DNA of 64,000 nt from Blastobasis lacticolella. Taxonomy: Eukaryota > Arthropoda > Insecta > Lepidoptera > Blastobasidae. The notes beneath the pieces were generated by a model. That model saw only the letters and a program-made list of their open reading frames with translations, was not told where the DNA came from and did no database searches. The stretch lies in contig LR990051.1 of the NCBI GenBank assembly GCA_905147135.1, positions 17,327,115 to 17,391,114 on the forward strand. The letters are read 5' to 3'. Shown here piece after piece: positions 41,901 through 49,510 of the stretch (positions are counted from its first letter, which is position 1; every line of letters starts with the position of its first letter). The position numbers and the translations under genes are program-made.

Positions 41901-44091
41901 ACCTCTCTACGTCTCTGTCGCTCACCTTGACAACAGATATGGGCAGGTGAAACGCAATGACTGCATGACATGAAAATTTGGATGATAGATGACTGTTGCT
42001 GGAAATTGTGGGTTATTTTGAACTCCCGACCTAAAAAGGGGCGGGTTTAAAGTATGACGTTGTATCCGTGTAGCCGTAGGTGTCTTTGGTAGCGTAACTA
42101 CCAAACGGATAGACCGGTTATGATGCTGTTTTCTTTATTAATAAGCAGTAAATTCGAGATCGTTCTTAAGCGCAGATCTACCGTTATGGGCACGATGGGC
42201 ATGCCCACAATATTTGGCAAATCAGTACTTAATGGTAAAAACTGTAAGCTAATAATAGACCTTCACTAATAGATCTAGAATAGTTTATAAACTTAGCGTA
42301 GGTATCCGAGGCAAATATAGTAAAGTTAAAATTTAAAGCTATTAAAACCTGTATGGCATGGGCGTAGCGAGGGGGAGATTCAGGTATTCAGGTTGTTCAA
42401 ACCCCACCCCGAAATCATTTCACACCAACTGCACTGCATGATCAATCCGGATTTTAGCAGCAAAAATACAAAATATTACGAGCTTTACTTTGAAAGTCTT
42501 TGAAAGCATAGGAGATTAAGTCAACGTGTAAACATTTCATCTTCACCATCGAATTTAAAAAGTATGCGTTTTATCCTGATTTCTGGAATTTAGCTAGCTA
42601 TGCCTATTTTGTTTTATCTGCTTCTTTGAAGCTGTCCCCTTCAGGATTCACTCTCTGTCCTACTCCCATCTATAACTTCTTGATTAAATTTGTTGCGGGT
42701 TAAAAGACAGCATGAGCTAGTCATCGAGCATGCCTGAGTGTCAACATTCAGGTCCTGTGTTTAGTCGCCGCTATAGCTCCTGGCTGGGTAGATAGCAATG
42801 AGTGGTGGGACAAAGCCCTTCCATCATCATCATCATCTTGGCGTTAATGTCCCAGTTGTGCTCTCGCGCACGACGGCCCGGGGTCCGCCTTGACCATGAT
42901 CCAGGATTTGGCAGGTCAGGCAATTAGAGTGGAGCGACTGCCATCTGACCTCCATGACCCTGCTACCAGGGGAACCTGACCTGACCCTTTCATCATCGTA
43001 ATGTGACAAAATTAAAAGATCACATTTCTGCACTCTACCCTACATAGTAATAAAACGTAACCGACAGAAAAATTCGGAAAACTCCCGACCAAGTATACTT
43101 AAACTTAAATATATCATAAACAACTAACCCGATTTTAATTATATAAAGCTACGACCCATCCCGATTAAACTTGCTATCAAACAAAGAAAGCCTCTTTGAA
43201 ATCAGTCCGTCTGTTCAGGAGCTACGGTGACAGACAGACGCAGCCACAGATACAAACGTCACACCTATAACATCCCTCCTTTTCGTCGGGGGTTTAAACA
43301 TTCTTAATAAGCAAACAAGCCTTTAATTATAGTTAATATAAAATTAAGTTCTAAATTTTCCCAAATATGCAATAACCCAAACCCAATGATCAAGTGAGAT
43401 CACTTAGTAATTTAATAAATTCTCCGACCTGGAAAACCAATACCGCACGGTTCCAACATATCAAATTTTCGAAGAACAATTTGGAGTTTAATATGAATGT
43501 AATATTTCATCAAAATTACAGTAAATCTCCATAGAAACATTGGTAAGTTGAGCTGGTATTTAGGCGCGTATAGAGCAAATTATCTTAAGAGGCTCACACA
43601 GTACAACCCATAGAACAAATAATTTTCTCATAATTTCAATGAGATGAGAATAAAAATAGAACCTTCGTGTACCGTGATATCTACGCTAGAGCACGCAAAA
43701 ATAATTGAAATTGGAGGAAAATTGCCATCCAAAACAAAATGCCATTCCTAACAAAAACAATGATAAGTCTAATAATCGCAACGGGTTTTTACATTACGCC
43801 ATCTTTAATTTTGTTTTCTTTCTTCCACAGGGAATGACTCCAATATCAGTTTTGATCTTCGTGGCCTACATCATAGCGTCGCTTACCATCATCGGTATGC
43901 TGTTCGATAACTCCAAATACGCCCCTGTGCTGGAGGTCCTCAGGTGTTCCGCCCTAGCATTCCTTACCAGGGCCGTAGCCAGTCCCGGAGTTGGTACCAT
44001 CCTACAGACCTTCTACGTAATGTCGGCCATGTTCTGGTGTCTGTATACGTTGAAACTATTAGAAATAAAGAAGGAGAGAAAAGTGGATTAA
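20770..44091 (+). CDS. AGMO: Alkylglycerol monooxygenase, 9 coding exons, 457 aa
   Basis: Seen: joining 20770-20928, 24655-24782, 26852-27003, 30354-30457, 33319-33481, 35087-35238, 35841-35981, 38668-38781 and 43831-44091 gives 1374 nt, an uninterrupted 457-residue frame, with GT-AG at every intron (phases 0,2,1,0,1,0,0,0). Histidine boxes are HRACH (142-146), HQVHH (155-159) and HRVHH (231-235). These sit ten residues later than the human boxes with identical spacing. Glu147 follows the first box, matching the human Glu that is reported essential. Hydrophobic segments lie near 54-71, 124-141, 180-198, 347-366, 375-396 and 427-448. Known: AGMO is an ER membrane di-iron enzyme of the fatty acid hydroxylase superfamily. 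It uses tetrahydrobiopterin and O2 to hydroxylate the ether carbon of alkylglycerols, releasing an aldehyde and glycerol. The start was chosen for its CACAAAATGG context and because human AGMO aligns from there. Inferred: functional. The basic C-terminus (RKVD) resembles an ER retrieval tail. Confidence 0.95.
20940..21457 (-). mobile_element. SINE family B, copy 4, at the exon 1 splice donor
   Basis: An antisense family B copy begins 11 bases inside intron 1 and is split by a family C SINE at 20974-21235. A 12-bp target duplication, GGTTAGTAATTA, flanks it at 20928-20939 and 21458-21469. The left copy is the working exon 1 donor, and the right copy is a duplicate donor. Confidence 0.9.
20974..21235 (+). 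mobile_element. SINE family C, copy 4, nested in SINE B
   Basis: A full-length copy with head CGACCTGAGTGGTTCAGTGG, B box GGTTTGATTCCC and a (TTA)n tail. The SINE B sequence resumes at AGGGCCTCTCCC immediately after the tail, so C inserted later than B. Confidence 0.9.
21471..21549. mobile_element. MITE-like repeat, relative of 45902-46013
   Basis: CGACGCTCTACGGAGC and TTGCCGATGAGC match the interior and right arm of the palindromic repeat at 45902-46013. Confidence 0.5.
21550..24654. other. Rest of AGMO intron 1, mostly old repeats
   Basis: 22030-22140 carries a LINE-like 3' end (TTAATACTTTTTGCACAAAA, CCACCAGTCTACCC). 24050-24130 is an antisense LINE tail (GTAATACGGTAGGCAAACAG). 24410-24590 is another LINE tail (CTGCGGTTCTGCATTTTTGC, CGCTTACCATCAGG) seen again near 32900, 35650 and 51540. 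Between them the sequence is AT-rich, and no further exon was found. Confidence 0.5.
24655..24782 (+). CDS. AGMO: AGMO exon 2
   Basis: Residues 54-95 and two bases of codon 96. It starts SWPYFFIFMILEHVVLRL, a membrane helix, then reaches the conserved LNDGITSISHG segment. Acceptor TTTCATTTCAG, donor AAG/GTTAGT, phase 2. Confidence 0.93.
24912..25069 (+). mobile_element. SINE family A, copy 4 (5'-truncated)
   Basis: Only the 3' half is present, from GTCACGGAGGTGAGATGGCA to CATTAACCCCAAGATGAT, in intron 2. Confidence 0.8.
25538..25700 (-). mobile_element. LINE 3' end, 5'-truncated
   Basis: Starts with a T run (the antisense poly(A)) and matches 52370-52520 closely (CTTGCATTTGACCTCAACTC, GACGATGAGGTCGAAG). 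Minus-strand codons give the Ser-rich protein end. Located in intron 2. Confidence 0.75.
25712..25986 (+). mobile_element. SINE family C, copy 5
   Basis: Head CGATCTGAGTGGTTCAG, with about ten bases missing before the B box (AGATTCGATTCCC). The body is typical, and the tail passes straight into copy 6. Confidence 0.85.
25987..26253 (+). mobile_element. SINE family C, copy 6, tandem with copy 5
   Basis: Begins CGACCTGAGTGGTTCAGTGG directly in the tail of copy 5, in the same direction. The T/A tail ends near 26253. A head-to-tail pair suggests insertion into the AT-rich tail of the older copy. Confidence 0.85.
26254..26851. other. End of AGMO intron 2
   Basis: Nothing recognised apart from the pyrimidine tract before exon 3. 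Confidence 0.4.
26852..27003 (+). CDS. AGMO: AGMO exon 3 (first histidine box)
   Basis: Residues 96-146 and one base of codon 147. Contains YSNYRLIELPWD, a membrane segment ending GVDFCYYWM, and the first iron-binding box, HRACH. Acceptor TTTTTCAG, donor ATG/GTGAGA. Confidence 0.95.
27070..27384 (-). mobile_element. SINE family A, copy 5
   Basis: An antisense copy with a degenerate head, 67 bp inside intron 3. It runs CATCTTGGTTTTAATG to CGGCCACCGACGCT. Confidence 0.85.
27678..28100. mobile_element. Palindromic DNA element with ~75-bp arms
   Basis: The left arm (CGCCTTTTATACACTAGTTG through GCAACCGGTTTCGAA) is mirrored at 28030-28090. A shorter relative is at 59340-59520, and an edge piece lies near 48080-48135. 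The marker ACACTTTGTGTTGTGACTTC lies at the left edge. Located in intron 3. Confidence 0.7.
28655..28922 (+). mobile_element. SINE family C, copy 7 (best preserved)
   Basis: Head CGACCTGAGTGGTTCAATGG, then CTGCCACGCAAGAGG and GGGTTCGATTCCCGGCC, very close to the T-arm half of tRNA-Gly(GCC). Tail (TATT)n. Located in intron 3. Confidence 0.92.
28923..29930. other. Part of AGMO intron 3
   Basis: A short pentanucleotide array (TCTGA repeated about four times) sits near 29273-29295. Otherwise no repeat or coding signal. Confidence 0.4.
29931..30240 (-). mobile_element. SINE family A, copy 6
   Basis: Antisense from CATAATCTTGGCGTT. The head is cut after TTACGAGTAGGATACC, so the A box is lost. It ends about 113 bp before exon 4. 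Confidence 0.85.
30354..30457 (+). CDS. AGMO: AGMO exon 4 (second histidine box)
   Basis: Residues 147-181. Completes Glu147, then VHILWAQHQVHHTSEDFN, which holds the second box at 155-159. Acceptor ATTTTCTAG, donor TTT/GTAAGT. Confidence 0.95.
30686..30715. repeat. Perfect 14-bp hairpin in AGMO intron 4
   Basis: GGTGGGCCACGGTA and TACCGTGGCCCACC are exact mirrors separated by two bases. The stem extends by a C-G pair and, past one bulge, three more pairs. It is far more GC-rich than the surrounding intron. Confidence 0.8.
31188..31634 (+). mobile_element. SINE family B, copy 5, interrupted
   Basis: Head CCGGCCGTGTGGTGTCCGG through TTATGGCAATAA (to about 31392), then resumes at CCTCCCCTTTCGTGGG (31567) to GGGCTGTGATAATA. 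The 175-bp AT-rich insert at 31392-31566 looks like an antisense LINE or SINE tail (TTTATTTCAGAG). The flanking duplication ATACTAAAACT / ATACTAAAGCT at 31177-31187 and 31635-31645 has one mismatch. Confidence 0.85.
31646..32569. other. Part of AGMO intron 4
   Basis: A small antisense SINE B fragment lies at 32054-32119 (AAAACGCTGCTGCCCATTTT). The rest is unrecognised. Confidence 0.45.
32570..32668. repeat. Fragment of the TIR element found at 61668-61853
   Basis: GGTATGTTCCGGGTTTCTTA and ACCGCGTACCTT, through GCATGCATCAT, are the reverse complement of 61768-61837. Confidence 0.6.
32880..33200 (+). repeat. LINE tail followed by a 46-bp tandem repeat
   Basis: 32880-33000 is a LINE-type 3' segment (AAGGTAGCCAGCGC, GTAACAACGCATCTGC). 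It leads into about three and a half copies of a 46-bp unit marked by GTAGCGA at 33047, 33093 and 33139, each with TTACYGCTTTCC-like and CTATCTACT motifs. The unit copies part of the LINE tail itself. Confidence 0.7.
33319..33481 (+). CDS. AGMO: AGMO exon 5 (third histidine box)
   Basis: Residues 182-235 and one base of codon 236. A hydrophobic segment (VFYLPLALCIPP) leads to FWIHTE and then NTPSHHRVHH, the third box. Acceptor CTCATCAG, donor ATG/GTGAGT. Confidence 0.95.
33534..33889 (-). mobile_element. SINE family A, copy 7 (reference full-length copy)
   Basis: On the minus strand: head with GTCGGTGGCCGAGCCGTTAG, B box GGTTCGAATCCC, body, and a (GAT)n tail, 356 bp in all. It starts 52 bp after exon 5. 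A second small piece of the same family follows at 33916-33958. Confidence 0.93.
33988..34137 (-). mobile_element. SINE family C, copy 8, head missing
   Basis: Antisense tail and body (CACACAGCGCCATCTAGCCC to ACTTATTATACATAG). The tRNA-like head is absent, as in a 5'-truncated insertion. Confidence 0.85.
34138..34400. other. Unexplained GC-richer patch in AGMO intron 5
   Basis: Directly abuts the truncated SINE C. It includes a triple CTTGGTCAACC-like repeat at about 34183-34214 and has no clear reading frame. It could be a LINE piece, but I recognise no motif. Confidence 0.35.
34401..35086. other. End of AGMO intron 5
   Basis: AT-rich, nothing recognised before the exon 6 acceptor. Confidence 0.4.
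35087..35238 (+). CDS. AGMO: AGMO exon 6
   Basis: Residues 236-286. GSNIYCLDVNYGGVLIIWD and RIFGTF form one of the best conserved blocks of the family, just after the third box. Acceptor TCTCACAG, donor CAG/GTTGGT. Confidence 0.95.
35570..35775 (+). mobile_element. LINE tail in AGMO intron 6
   Basis: GAATAAGGTAGCCAGCGC, GACAACGCACCTGCGGCTCT and ACCATCAGGTAGGC match the tails at 24410-24590 and 32880-33000. It ends about 65 bp before exon 7. Confidence 0.65.
35841..35981 (+). CDS. AGMO: AGMO exon 7
   Basis: Residues 287-333. Contains VVWGPSWEPGSPRLG, matching the GPGWGPGKPRLG motif of vertebrate AGMO. Acceptor GTCCTCAG, donor ACT/GTGAGT. Confidence 0.93.
36045..36395 (-). mobile_element. Two LINE remnants in AGMO intron 7
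   Basis: 36045-36110 and 36345-36395 match the minus-strand LINE at 48769-49035 (GGGGTAGGCAGAG, TGTTTTTCTGGGTC). Between them, starting at the T run near 36180, lies another LINE tail (AAAGCCTGATGGCAAACGG), apparently inserted into the first. Confidence 0.55.
36396..37398. other. Part of AGMO intron 7
   Basis: AT-rich, no recognised feature. Confidence 0.4.
37399..37720 (+). mobile_element. SINE family A, copy 8 (sense)
   Basis: Full-length sense copy: degenerate head AGCGTCGGTGGCGTAATGAC, then TGTAACCACGATCCAGTCTG, ending CCAAGATGATGATT. Confidence 0.88.
37721..38667. other. End of AGMO intron 7, with a long open frame
   Basis: A + strand frame of 169 codons (38103-38612) and an overlapping 62-codon frame (38354-38542) are open but have no recognisable domain. 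The ends of the frames contain a small GGAGTCTG/AGACTCC inverted repeat and a CAAGCCTGAGG duplication. It may be a decayed mobile element or chance. Confidence 0.35.
38668..38781 (+). CDS. AGMO: AGMO exon 8
   Basis: Residues 334-371. A charged start (EQLREKYDVKLP) leads into a membrane segment (WCNLYLVVHYSVVLYGFFEL). Acceptor GCTCACAG, donor ATG/GTAAGA. This C-terminal part is the least conserved across animals. Confidence 0.88.
38782..39949. other. Start of AGMO intron 8
   Basis: A 151-codon frame (38658-39113) merely overlaps exon 8 in another frame. No repeat is recognised. Confidence 0.4.
39950..40445. mobile_element. Relative of the foldback element, intron 8
   Basis: Left part AACGACTAGCTTTTTAGGC through GGAGTTTACGGAGCTCCTCC and GTTTGCATTAGG, right end CCATCCGGCTGCGAC at 40430-40443, in the order seen at 3888-4697. 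The interior has diverged and about 280 bp are unrelated. Confidence 0.65.
40446..42821. other. Middle of AGMO intron 8
   Basis: 40490-40640 resembles a LINE tail (AATTGAAATCAGTCTATCTG, GAGCTACGATG). 41205-41360 is a degenerate repeat ending CGCGCCGGTTTTACTAGT, possibly another Helitron-like end. The phrase CCCCGGTTCTAGGCCACACA near 41750 is the reverse complement of TGTGTGGCCTAGAACCGGGG near 41371, so these two mark the edges of a roughly 400-bp palindromic element. The rest is unrecognised. Confidence 0.5.
42822..42986 (-). mobile_element. SINE family A, copy 9 (truncated)
   Basis: Begins with a (CAT)n run and covers only the tail half, ending at AGGGGAACCTGACCTGACC. Confidence 0.85.
42987..43830. 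other. End of AGMO intron 8
   Basis: 43140-43310 is a LINE tail (GAAATCAGTCCGTCTGTTCA, TTTCGTCGGGGGTTTAAA) of the type also seen near 40490 and 60370. Otherwise AT-rich. Confidence 0.5.
43831..44091 (+). CDS. AGMO: AGMO exon 9 (last, with stop)
   Basis: Residues 372-457 and TAA. Two hydrophobic helices (near 375-396 and 427-448) surround LEVLRCSALAF, which matches METLRCLMF in human AGMO. It ends in a basic KKERKVD tail. Acceptor CTTCCACAG. Confidence 0.92.
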   Translation, partial: GMTPISVLIFVAYIIASLTIIGMLFDNSKYAPVLEVLRCSALAFLTRAVASPGVGTILQTFYVMSAMFWCLYTLKLLEIKKERKVD

Positions 44092-44125
44092 TTTGAGTTT
44101 TGTTGATTGGAGAATTTTGAGTAAC

Positions 44126-44131
44126 AATAAA
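44126..44131 (+). promoter_or_regulatory. AGMO: Poly(A) signal of AGMO
   Basis: AATAAA 34 bases after the stop codon, followed by a GT-rich stretch (TTGTGTGTCTTGTG), gives a short 3' UTR. A further AATAAA near 44407 could serve a longer form. Confidence 0.6.
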
Positions 44132-44927
44132 CATGCAGTTGTGTGTCTTGTGCCTTATTGAGAAACTTTAAAGGCTTCTACTGGTAGTAAGTAAAGGTAC
44201 ATATTTGGAGTAATGAAAGTCGAAAGAATATTAGTGTAAATCATTATAGAACCATTAAATTCATGCACTTCCGTTTTTCATTACAATGTTGACAGTTTAT
44301 GTCAAATTTCCTGAAAAGTGTCATAATTAACCATACTTTGTTCATGTGCCATATTTAAGATCAGACATACAGGTCTGACTTTTTGATAAATATCTTAAGT
44401 GTAAGTAATAAATATCTACACCTAAGTATATTCCATGAATTTATTTCATAGCGCTGCTATACTTTTGTTATTAACAAAATTGTCATCATGTTTCATGAGG
44501 TACTTATTCGTGTATCTATCAGTATCTAGTATAGTATCTATCAGCTGTTTTAGTGTAATACTGTAATCGATTTGAAGTAAGGCCCTGTTAAGCTACAAAT
44601 ACAGAAACCAACTACCATGAGTCTTTAATCCTGATTAAAGCATATGCTTATCACGTGTTCCTTCTAGTTTTAATATTAATCGAAAGGGTCATGTTAAAAC
44701 ACTACACCACTGCTTCAAATCTAAGTTATAGCCATGCAGATGGCGCCACTGGCTAGTAGTCTTGCGACTGTCAAATGACGTCTTTTTATGGGCCTAAGTC
44801 AAACTGATGCGTCTGATTCTGACCAACAGAACGACTTATTTTGACCACAGATCTTAGTCACCAGTAATCTAGCACCACCTAATTGAATATTGAATTCGCG
44901 TTAGACTTTACAGCGCCACAAACTTAT
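44132..44927. other. Downstream of AGMO
   Basis: No second gene. AT-rich, with no recognised repeat. Confidence 0.4.
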
Positions 44928-45194
44928 CTGAACCGGTGACTGAACAACTTAACAAAAATGTAATGCTAACACTTTCTTTAAGTCTACCCTGTACTCTTAT
45001 TTTTTGTTTTTCTATGATAGACTCAAATTTAAAACGCCAATCGACGGATATATTGTATTTAATTTGTGTTTTCTCTGTAAGTGATTTTTATAAGTCTTTT
45101 TGGGAAAATAAAGTTTCTTAAACCGTAAACCGTAAGTGTCGCCATTTTGAAGTGTAATTTTTTGTCAATAACTGTGCCGCCGTCACCGGATCAG
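44928..45194. mobile_element. MITE with 13-bp inverted ends (~267 bp)
   Basis: CTGAACCGGTGAC at the left is mirrored by GTCACCGGATCAG at the right (one mismatch). A deletion derivative of about 90 bp lies at 15541-15630. The 61-codon frame inside is not recognised. Confidence 0.7.
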
Positions 45195-45673
45195 ACGTCT
45201 GTTGCACTGTACCGCCAACATAATAGCATATCCCTGGCTTTGTATAATTTTTATTACCCACTAAGATTTTTATACTAAATTATATAAAAGAACGCTCAAT
45301 GGCGCTACAAGCACATGAGGTACAAAATCAATATTTACGACCCAATGCATCTGTATTTTATAACCATAGAATCCACTTTTTTGTATTAGTATTTATGTGT
45401 GATTCAAACTTATGATTATATTATTACCTAAGTCTAAGTATTTGGTAGTTTTTAGTGTTATAGTTGATTTATCTGTAAGTAATGTATTTTAATTTAGTTT
45501 CGACTGAGAATAGATTTAATTCGTGTAATGTTATATTATCTGCTTATCAATTATTCAATGTAATAATGTGACCTATACTGAGGTGAAACGAATTTATTAT
45601 TATTAATGTACTTGAGTACCTACTTAAATAAAAGTATTTCGGATATCAACTGCCATTAGAATAATAAAAATTA
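45195..45673. other. AT-rich spacer
   Basis: Nothing recognised. Confidence 0.4.
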
Positions 45674-45862
45674 ATCATTTTGGCGTTATTGTCCCGGTTG
45701 TTCGCTCGCTCGCGAGAGCCCGGGGTCTGCTTGGATCATGATTCAGGATTTGGCAGATTAAGTAATACAGTCAAGCAATTGCCATCTGACCTCCGTGACC
45801 TTGTTAACAGTGCTACCTAACAAGATTGGAACATGGTAACATATTCAGTCGCCTGAATGTAG
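45674..45862 (-). mobile_element. SINE family A, copy 10 (head missing)
   Basis: ATTTTGGCGTTATTGTCCCG through CAGTCGCCTGAATGTAGATG, ending abruptly before the tRNA-like head. Confidence 0.8.
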
Positions 45863-45901
45863 ATGTGTAGTCGTCGGTCCCCCCGCTGACTCTAAATATT
45901 A

Positions 45902-46013
45902 CAAGGCGGTCAAAAATGCACATCGGCTAGTCTCATCTTCGTATTTACTCACACGCGTGCGACAGAGACGACGCTCTACGAAGCCGTACTAGCCGATGGG
46001 CGTTGTTATACCG
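45902..46013. mobile_element. 112-bp palindromic MITE
   Basis: The left arm GGCGGTCAAAAATGCACATC continues into GGCTAGT. It is imperfectly mirrored by ACTAGCCGATGGGCG and onward to ACCGCC. The interior has CGACGCTCTACGAAGC. A relative lies at 21471-21549. Confidence 0.65.
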
Positions 46014-47169
46014 CCGATATCTGTAACTTATAACGTCCATAATATAACTTATAACTTATTATATAACTTATAACGTCCATATACCAGCGTCCGAAGTGCT
46101 TTGTAATATAGAATGTACTTTTCCAGAAAAAAATCTTGAAATCGTGCCTGTAATCTCAAACTTGAATATGGGAATGATTCTTTATATTTAAGAATTTTTA
46201 TTATACTGTTTTTGTACGTCACTGTTATGAGTAATTGTATATGGAATTGAATGATTATTTATTGCTATTTTATTTTAAATAAAATATTGTATAAAAATAT
46301 GACTTTTATTTGTAAGTAGGTACTTACAATAAGTATTTTCTTCCGGTTTTTTCTTTAGTGCCAGTGACCAAAAACTAAAGTACATTTTCGCCGTCGAAGG
46401 GTAAAGGTAGCCGCCAGTGCTGGCGAGCGAAGATGTGCAGGTGGAAAAGGGCAAATGGCGCCGCCCAGACCAAAAAAACAAATAAATCTCTTAAATATTT
46501 TACTATAGCGCCAAGTCTTATTATTTATTTATTTATTATTTACAGAATAGGTACTCATTGGATCTAGGTATGAGGGGTACAAAATATTAATAGGTAAGTA
46601 TTATCAATTCCTTTTTAATAAATAATATTTACATTATAAAAAGTGATTCGGTAACAATATTTTAAATTTATTTTAAAAGCTATACACTAGGCGTACAGGT
46701 TTGATGCCATAGTAAAATTGTTAGAAGTTGTAGGTATATTGTGCCTGAAAATGTTTTTTTTCTAGCCGGCAAAATCCCGGTTGTGCTATCACATGGAGTA
46801 TAAAATGGAGTTCTTCAAGAACTCCATGTTGTTGTAAAGGGGTTAAAAGGTTTTTACGGGATCGGTAGCGCGTGGTTGATGCCCCTGGTATTGCAATACT
46901 GGGGTTGCGGTGATTGCTAAAAGAAATCAAGCACGAGAGCTGGGGATCCGGAGGATTTAACAGAAAAGTCAAAATTAAAATATGTATGTAATCTTAAATC
47001 CCGTGTAAATCTGGAATCCTGTGCGTTAAATATTGGTTTCGGGATCACGTCTACAAAATTACATTTCCTTTGATAGCGTAATATTGAAAATATGATTAAA
47101 CTACGTTGGTATAGAAAAGACCGGAAAGTGTCCGGAAAGACTCCTCTTAACAAGGGAACTTGAAAGATT
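46014..47169. other. Spacer with a perfect short palindrome
   Basis: An 18-bp unit (TAACTTATAACGTCCATA) is duplicated between 46024 and 46081. At 46805-46827 ATGGAGTTCTT and AAGAACTCCAT form a perfect hairpin with one loop base. Short minus-strand frames (46721-47231) are not recognised. Confidence 0.4.
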
Positions 47170-47475
47170 ACATTCAGATTGGATGCAGGCTTCATCACGA
47201 TGTTTTTTAAACCGTAAGCATCGGTACACAAATATTACCGAACATACCTAACATAGAGGCAGGCAACGCATTGATAGCACCCCTGGTGTTGCTGATGTCC
47301 ATAGGCGGCGGTGACCACTTTCCATCAGTAGGCCCACATGCCTGTTTGTCAGCAGTATTACATAAAATAAAACTCAGAAAAACGACATTGTTATCTATCT
47401 ACATGGCGGCACTAGGTATCAAACTCGGTACCTCTCGCGTACGAATCCACCACGGCACCAACTAGGCCACCAAAT
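47170..47475 (-). mobile_element. SINE family A, copy split by a LINE tail
   Basis: Antisense family A pieces at 47180-47255 (GGCTTCATCACGATGTTTT) and 47370-47475 (AACTCAGAAAAACGACATTG to GGCCACCAAATGCT) enclose a LINE end at 47263-47368 (CATAGGCGGCGGTGACCACT to TATTACATAAAAT). Confidence 0.7.
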
Positions 47476-48768
47476 GCTCTCTACTTCAATATTGCTTCAC
47501 CTACTTTAATATTTTTCTTTTGTCACGTGCCTGCAATATCCGAGGGAATATGCGAGACGCTAGTGCCGGCGTGCGGATAAGCCACAGTAGGTTACGTAGA
47601 TACTTTGGTAAAGGTCTAACGTTTCCCAGCAGTTTTCATTTACGTGGTACCCGAGCTTTGGCAAGATTTTCATTTTTTCGCAGGATGTAAGTAATTTTCT
47701 TTATAAAAAATCATCTTGACTTTGATGTCCTGGTTGTTCTTTCTCGTTCGAGGGCCCAGAGTCCGAAACACAACAATGCAAGTATTGTTGTTTGGCGGCA
47801 GAAATAGATAAGGCATCGATACTCACCCAGGTGGACTCCTCAGCCTGGACAGAGTATGTATGTAATCTCTTTATTATGTATAACTTCATAAAGAACATTA
47901 ACAAAAAATTATAAATGTACATTGCAAGGCTTATCCTAGAACGATTTCTTCCAGCTAACCTTAATCCTAACCAGAGTCCTACCACCTGAAGAAATTTCAT
48001 GTTCAAACACAAGAATCATCGTTCTAATAATCATTAATTAAATATTAAAACACTTTCATACACTAATAGTTCAACTAAATCTATAATATAATGACATTCC
48101 ATTATGAATGCACAACACAAAGTGTCAACTAATTATTAATTATGTCAGTCAAACTACACAGTCATATGCCCATAACGTGACTACTATCGCCGGCAGTGCG
48201 CAAATTAATCTACGAAACACGAATTCAATATAGCAGCCAAAATAGTGACAACATTCTACCAATACCTACGTCCGACATTGATATTGCTCTCTGTCAGAGA
48301 GCATTCGTTTCGACCAATACCTACGTCCTTTGATATTGCTGTCTGACATTCGTAGTGCATAAAAACAATATCGTGCCGTTTATTGCGTACCAAACGTGGA
48401 GAATGTACCGAAACAATAAAACGCGGTCCATAAAGATAAATAACCCAATGTTTTATGTGCCTAAGGCCACCTCAGGTGTATCTAAGCACACACGTTTGAT
48501 GGATGTTGTGTCGTACCTGAAATGTTGGTATCGCGACGTAGTATGCAATATTAAAGGATAAGTAAAGTGGATAGTTTTACTTGAAGCTGTCAATTTACCA
48601 AAAAGACGATTCCTACATGAATCAGCGCTTGAATCAATGTACGACGTCAGTTGCTATACGTACATTACACGGGCGTAAAATAATAGCGTTAATGCATACA
48701 AACGTATGTATACATATACAAACTCACACCCATGTCCGGCATGTCCCACAGGGGTACATACATAAAGC
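47476..48768. other. Spacer with repeat pieces
   Basis: 47713-47765 is an antisense SINE A tail (CATCTTGACTTTGATGTCCT). 47855-48010 looks like an antisense LINE 3' end (ATCTCTTTATTATGTATAAC). 48080-48135 is a piece of the palindromic element of 27678-28100. No gene. Confidence 0.45.
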
Positions 48769-49035
48769 TCACGCCTGTATCCCACAGGTGGGGTAGGCAG
48801 AGATTATGGACCGCCCGTTTGCTCTGTCCTGACACAACTCCCTAGCCTTGAAAATATCCACAACTCTGTTAATACATCTCCTTTTATTCTTACCACTTCG
48901 GACCCCAGCTTCTTTGAGAACATTACTGACCTGATCACTGAATGTTTTTCTGGGTCGACCTCTTAATGGCCGGTTTGCCAGATTCGAGCTATAAAATCTT
49001 CTTTCTTCCATTCGCTCTATATGCCCCCGAACCAT
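48769..49035 (-). pseudogene. LINE reverse transcriptase C-terminus
   Basis: The minus frame gives VRGHIERMEERRFYSSNLAN, GRPRKTFSDQVSNVLKEAGV, ARELCQDRANGRSIISAYP. This is the usual end of a lepidopteran endonuclease-reverse transcriptase (GHxxRM...GRPRxxxxDQ...AxxLCxDRxxWRxxVxAYP). It is 5'-truncated, and its start at an internal Met is artificial. Confidence 0.8.
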
Positions 49036-49227
49036 CTCAACATCCCTGTTTCTATTTTTATAATATTCATAAATAATCTAAGAATAGTTGAATTAAACGT
49101 CAAGTTTAAAATGAAATATAAATCATGTCACAGCAAAATCACAAGCGATTCGAATTAAAATACCACCTGATGAAATGGCGGACAAATAAGTGTATAGATG
49201 AATGTTCATACCTATTATAATATAAAG

Positions 49228-49510
49228 TGGGCGGGTGGTGTCCGGCTGAGTTGGCCATGAGGTGAGCGGCAGAATAAAATAGCACCACTTACACTCGTGG
49301 GTGTCGTATAATGTTTTCGAGGTAAAATTTCTTACAGTCTCCAAGCTAGAAAATAAGCAAGAGCCTTTTTAATTCTTATATTTACAACACAGCAATCTCC
49401 AACCCGCCTGCCAATCGTGGAAATCATGGGCCTAACCTCCCTTTTTTTGGGAACGGACCTGAGTCCTGCAGTGGACTGTTATAGCTGTGACGATGATGCT
49501 GATGATAAAA
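49228..49510 (+). mobile_element. SINE family B, copy 7 (degenerate)
   Basis: GGTGTCCGGC, AGAATAAAATAGCACCACTT, CCAACCCGCCTGCC, TCCTGCAGTGGACTGTTATA and a GATGATG tail. A short GAGTTGGCCATGAGGTGAGC insertion lies near the head. Confidence 0.8.
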
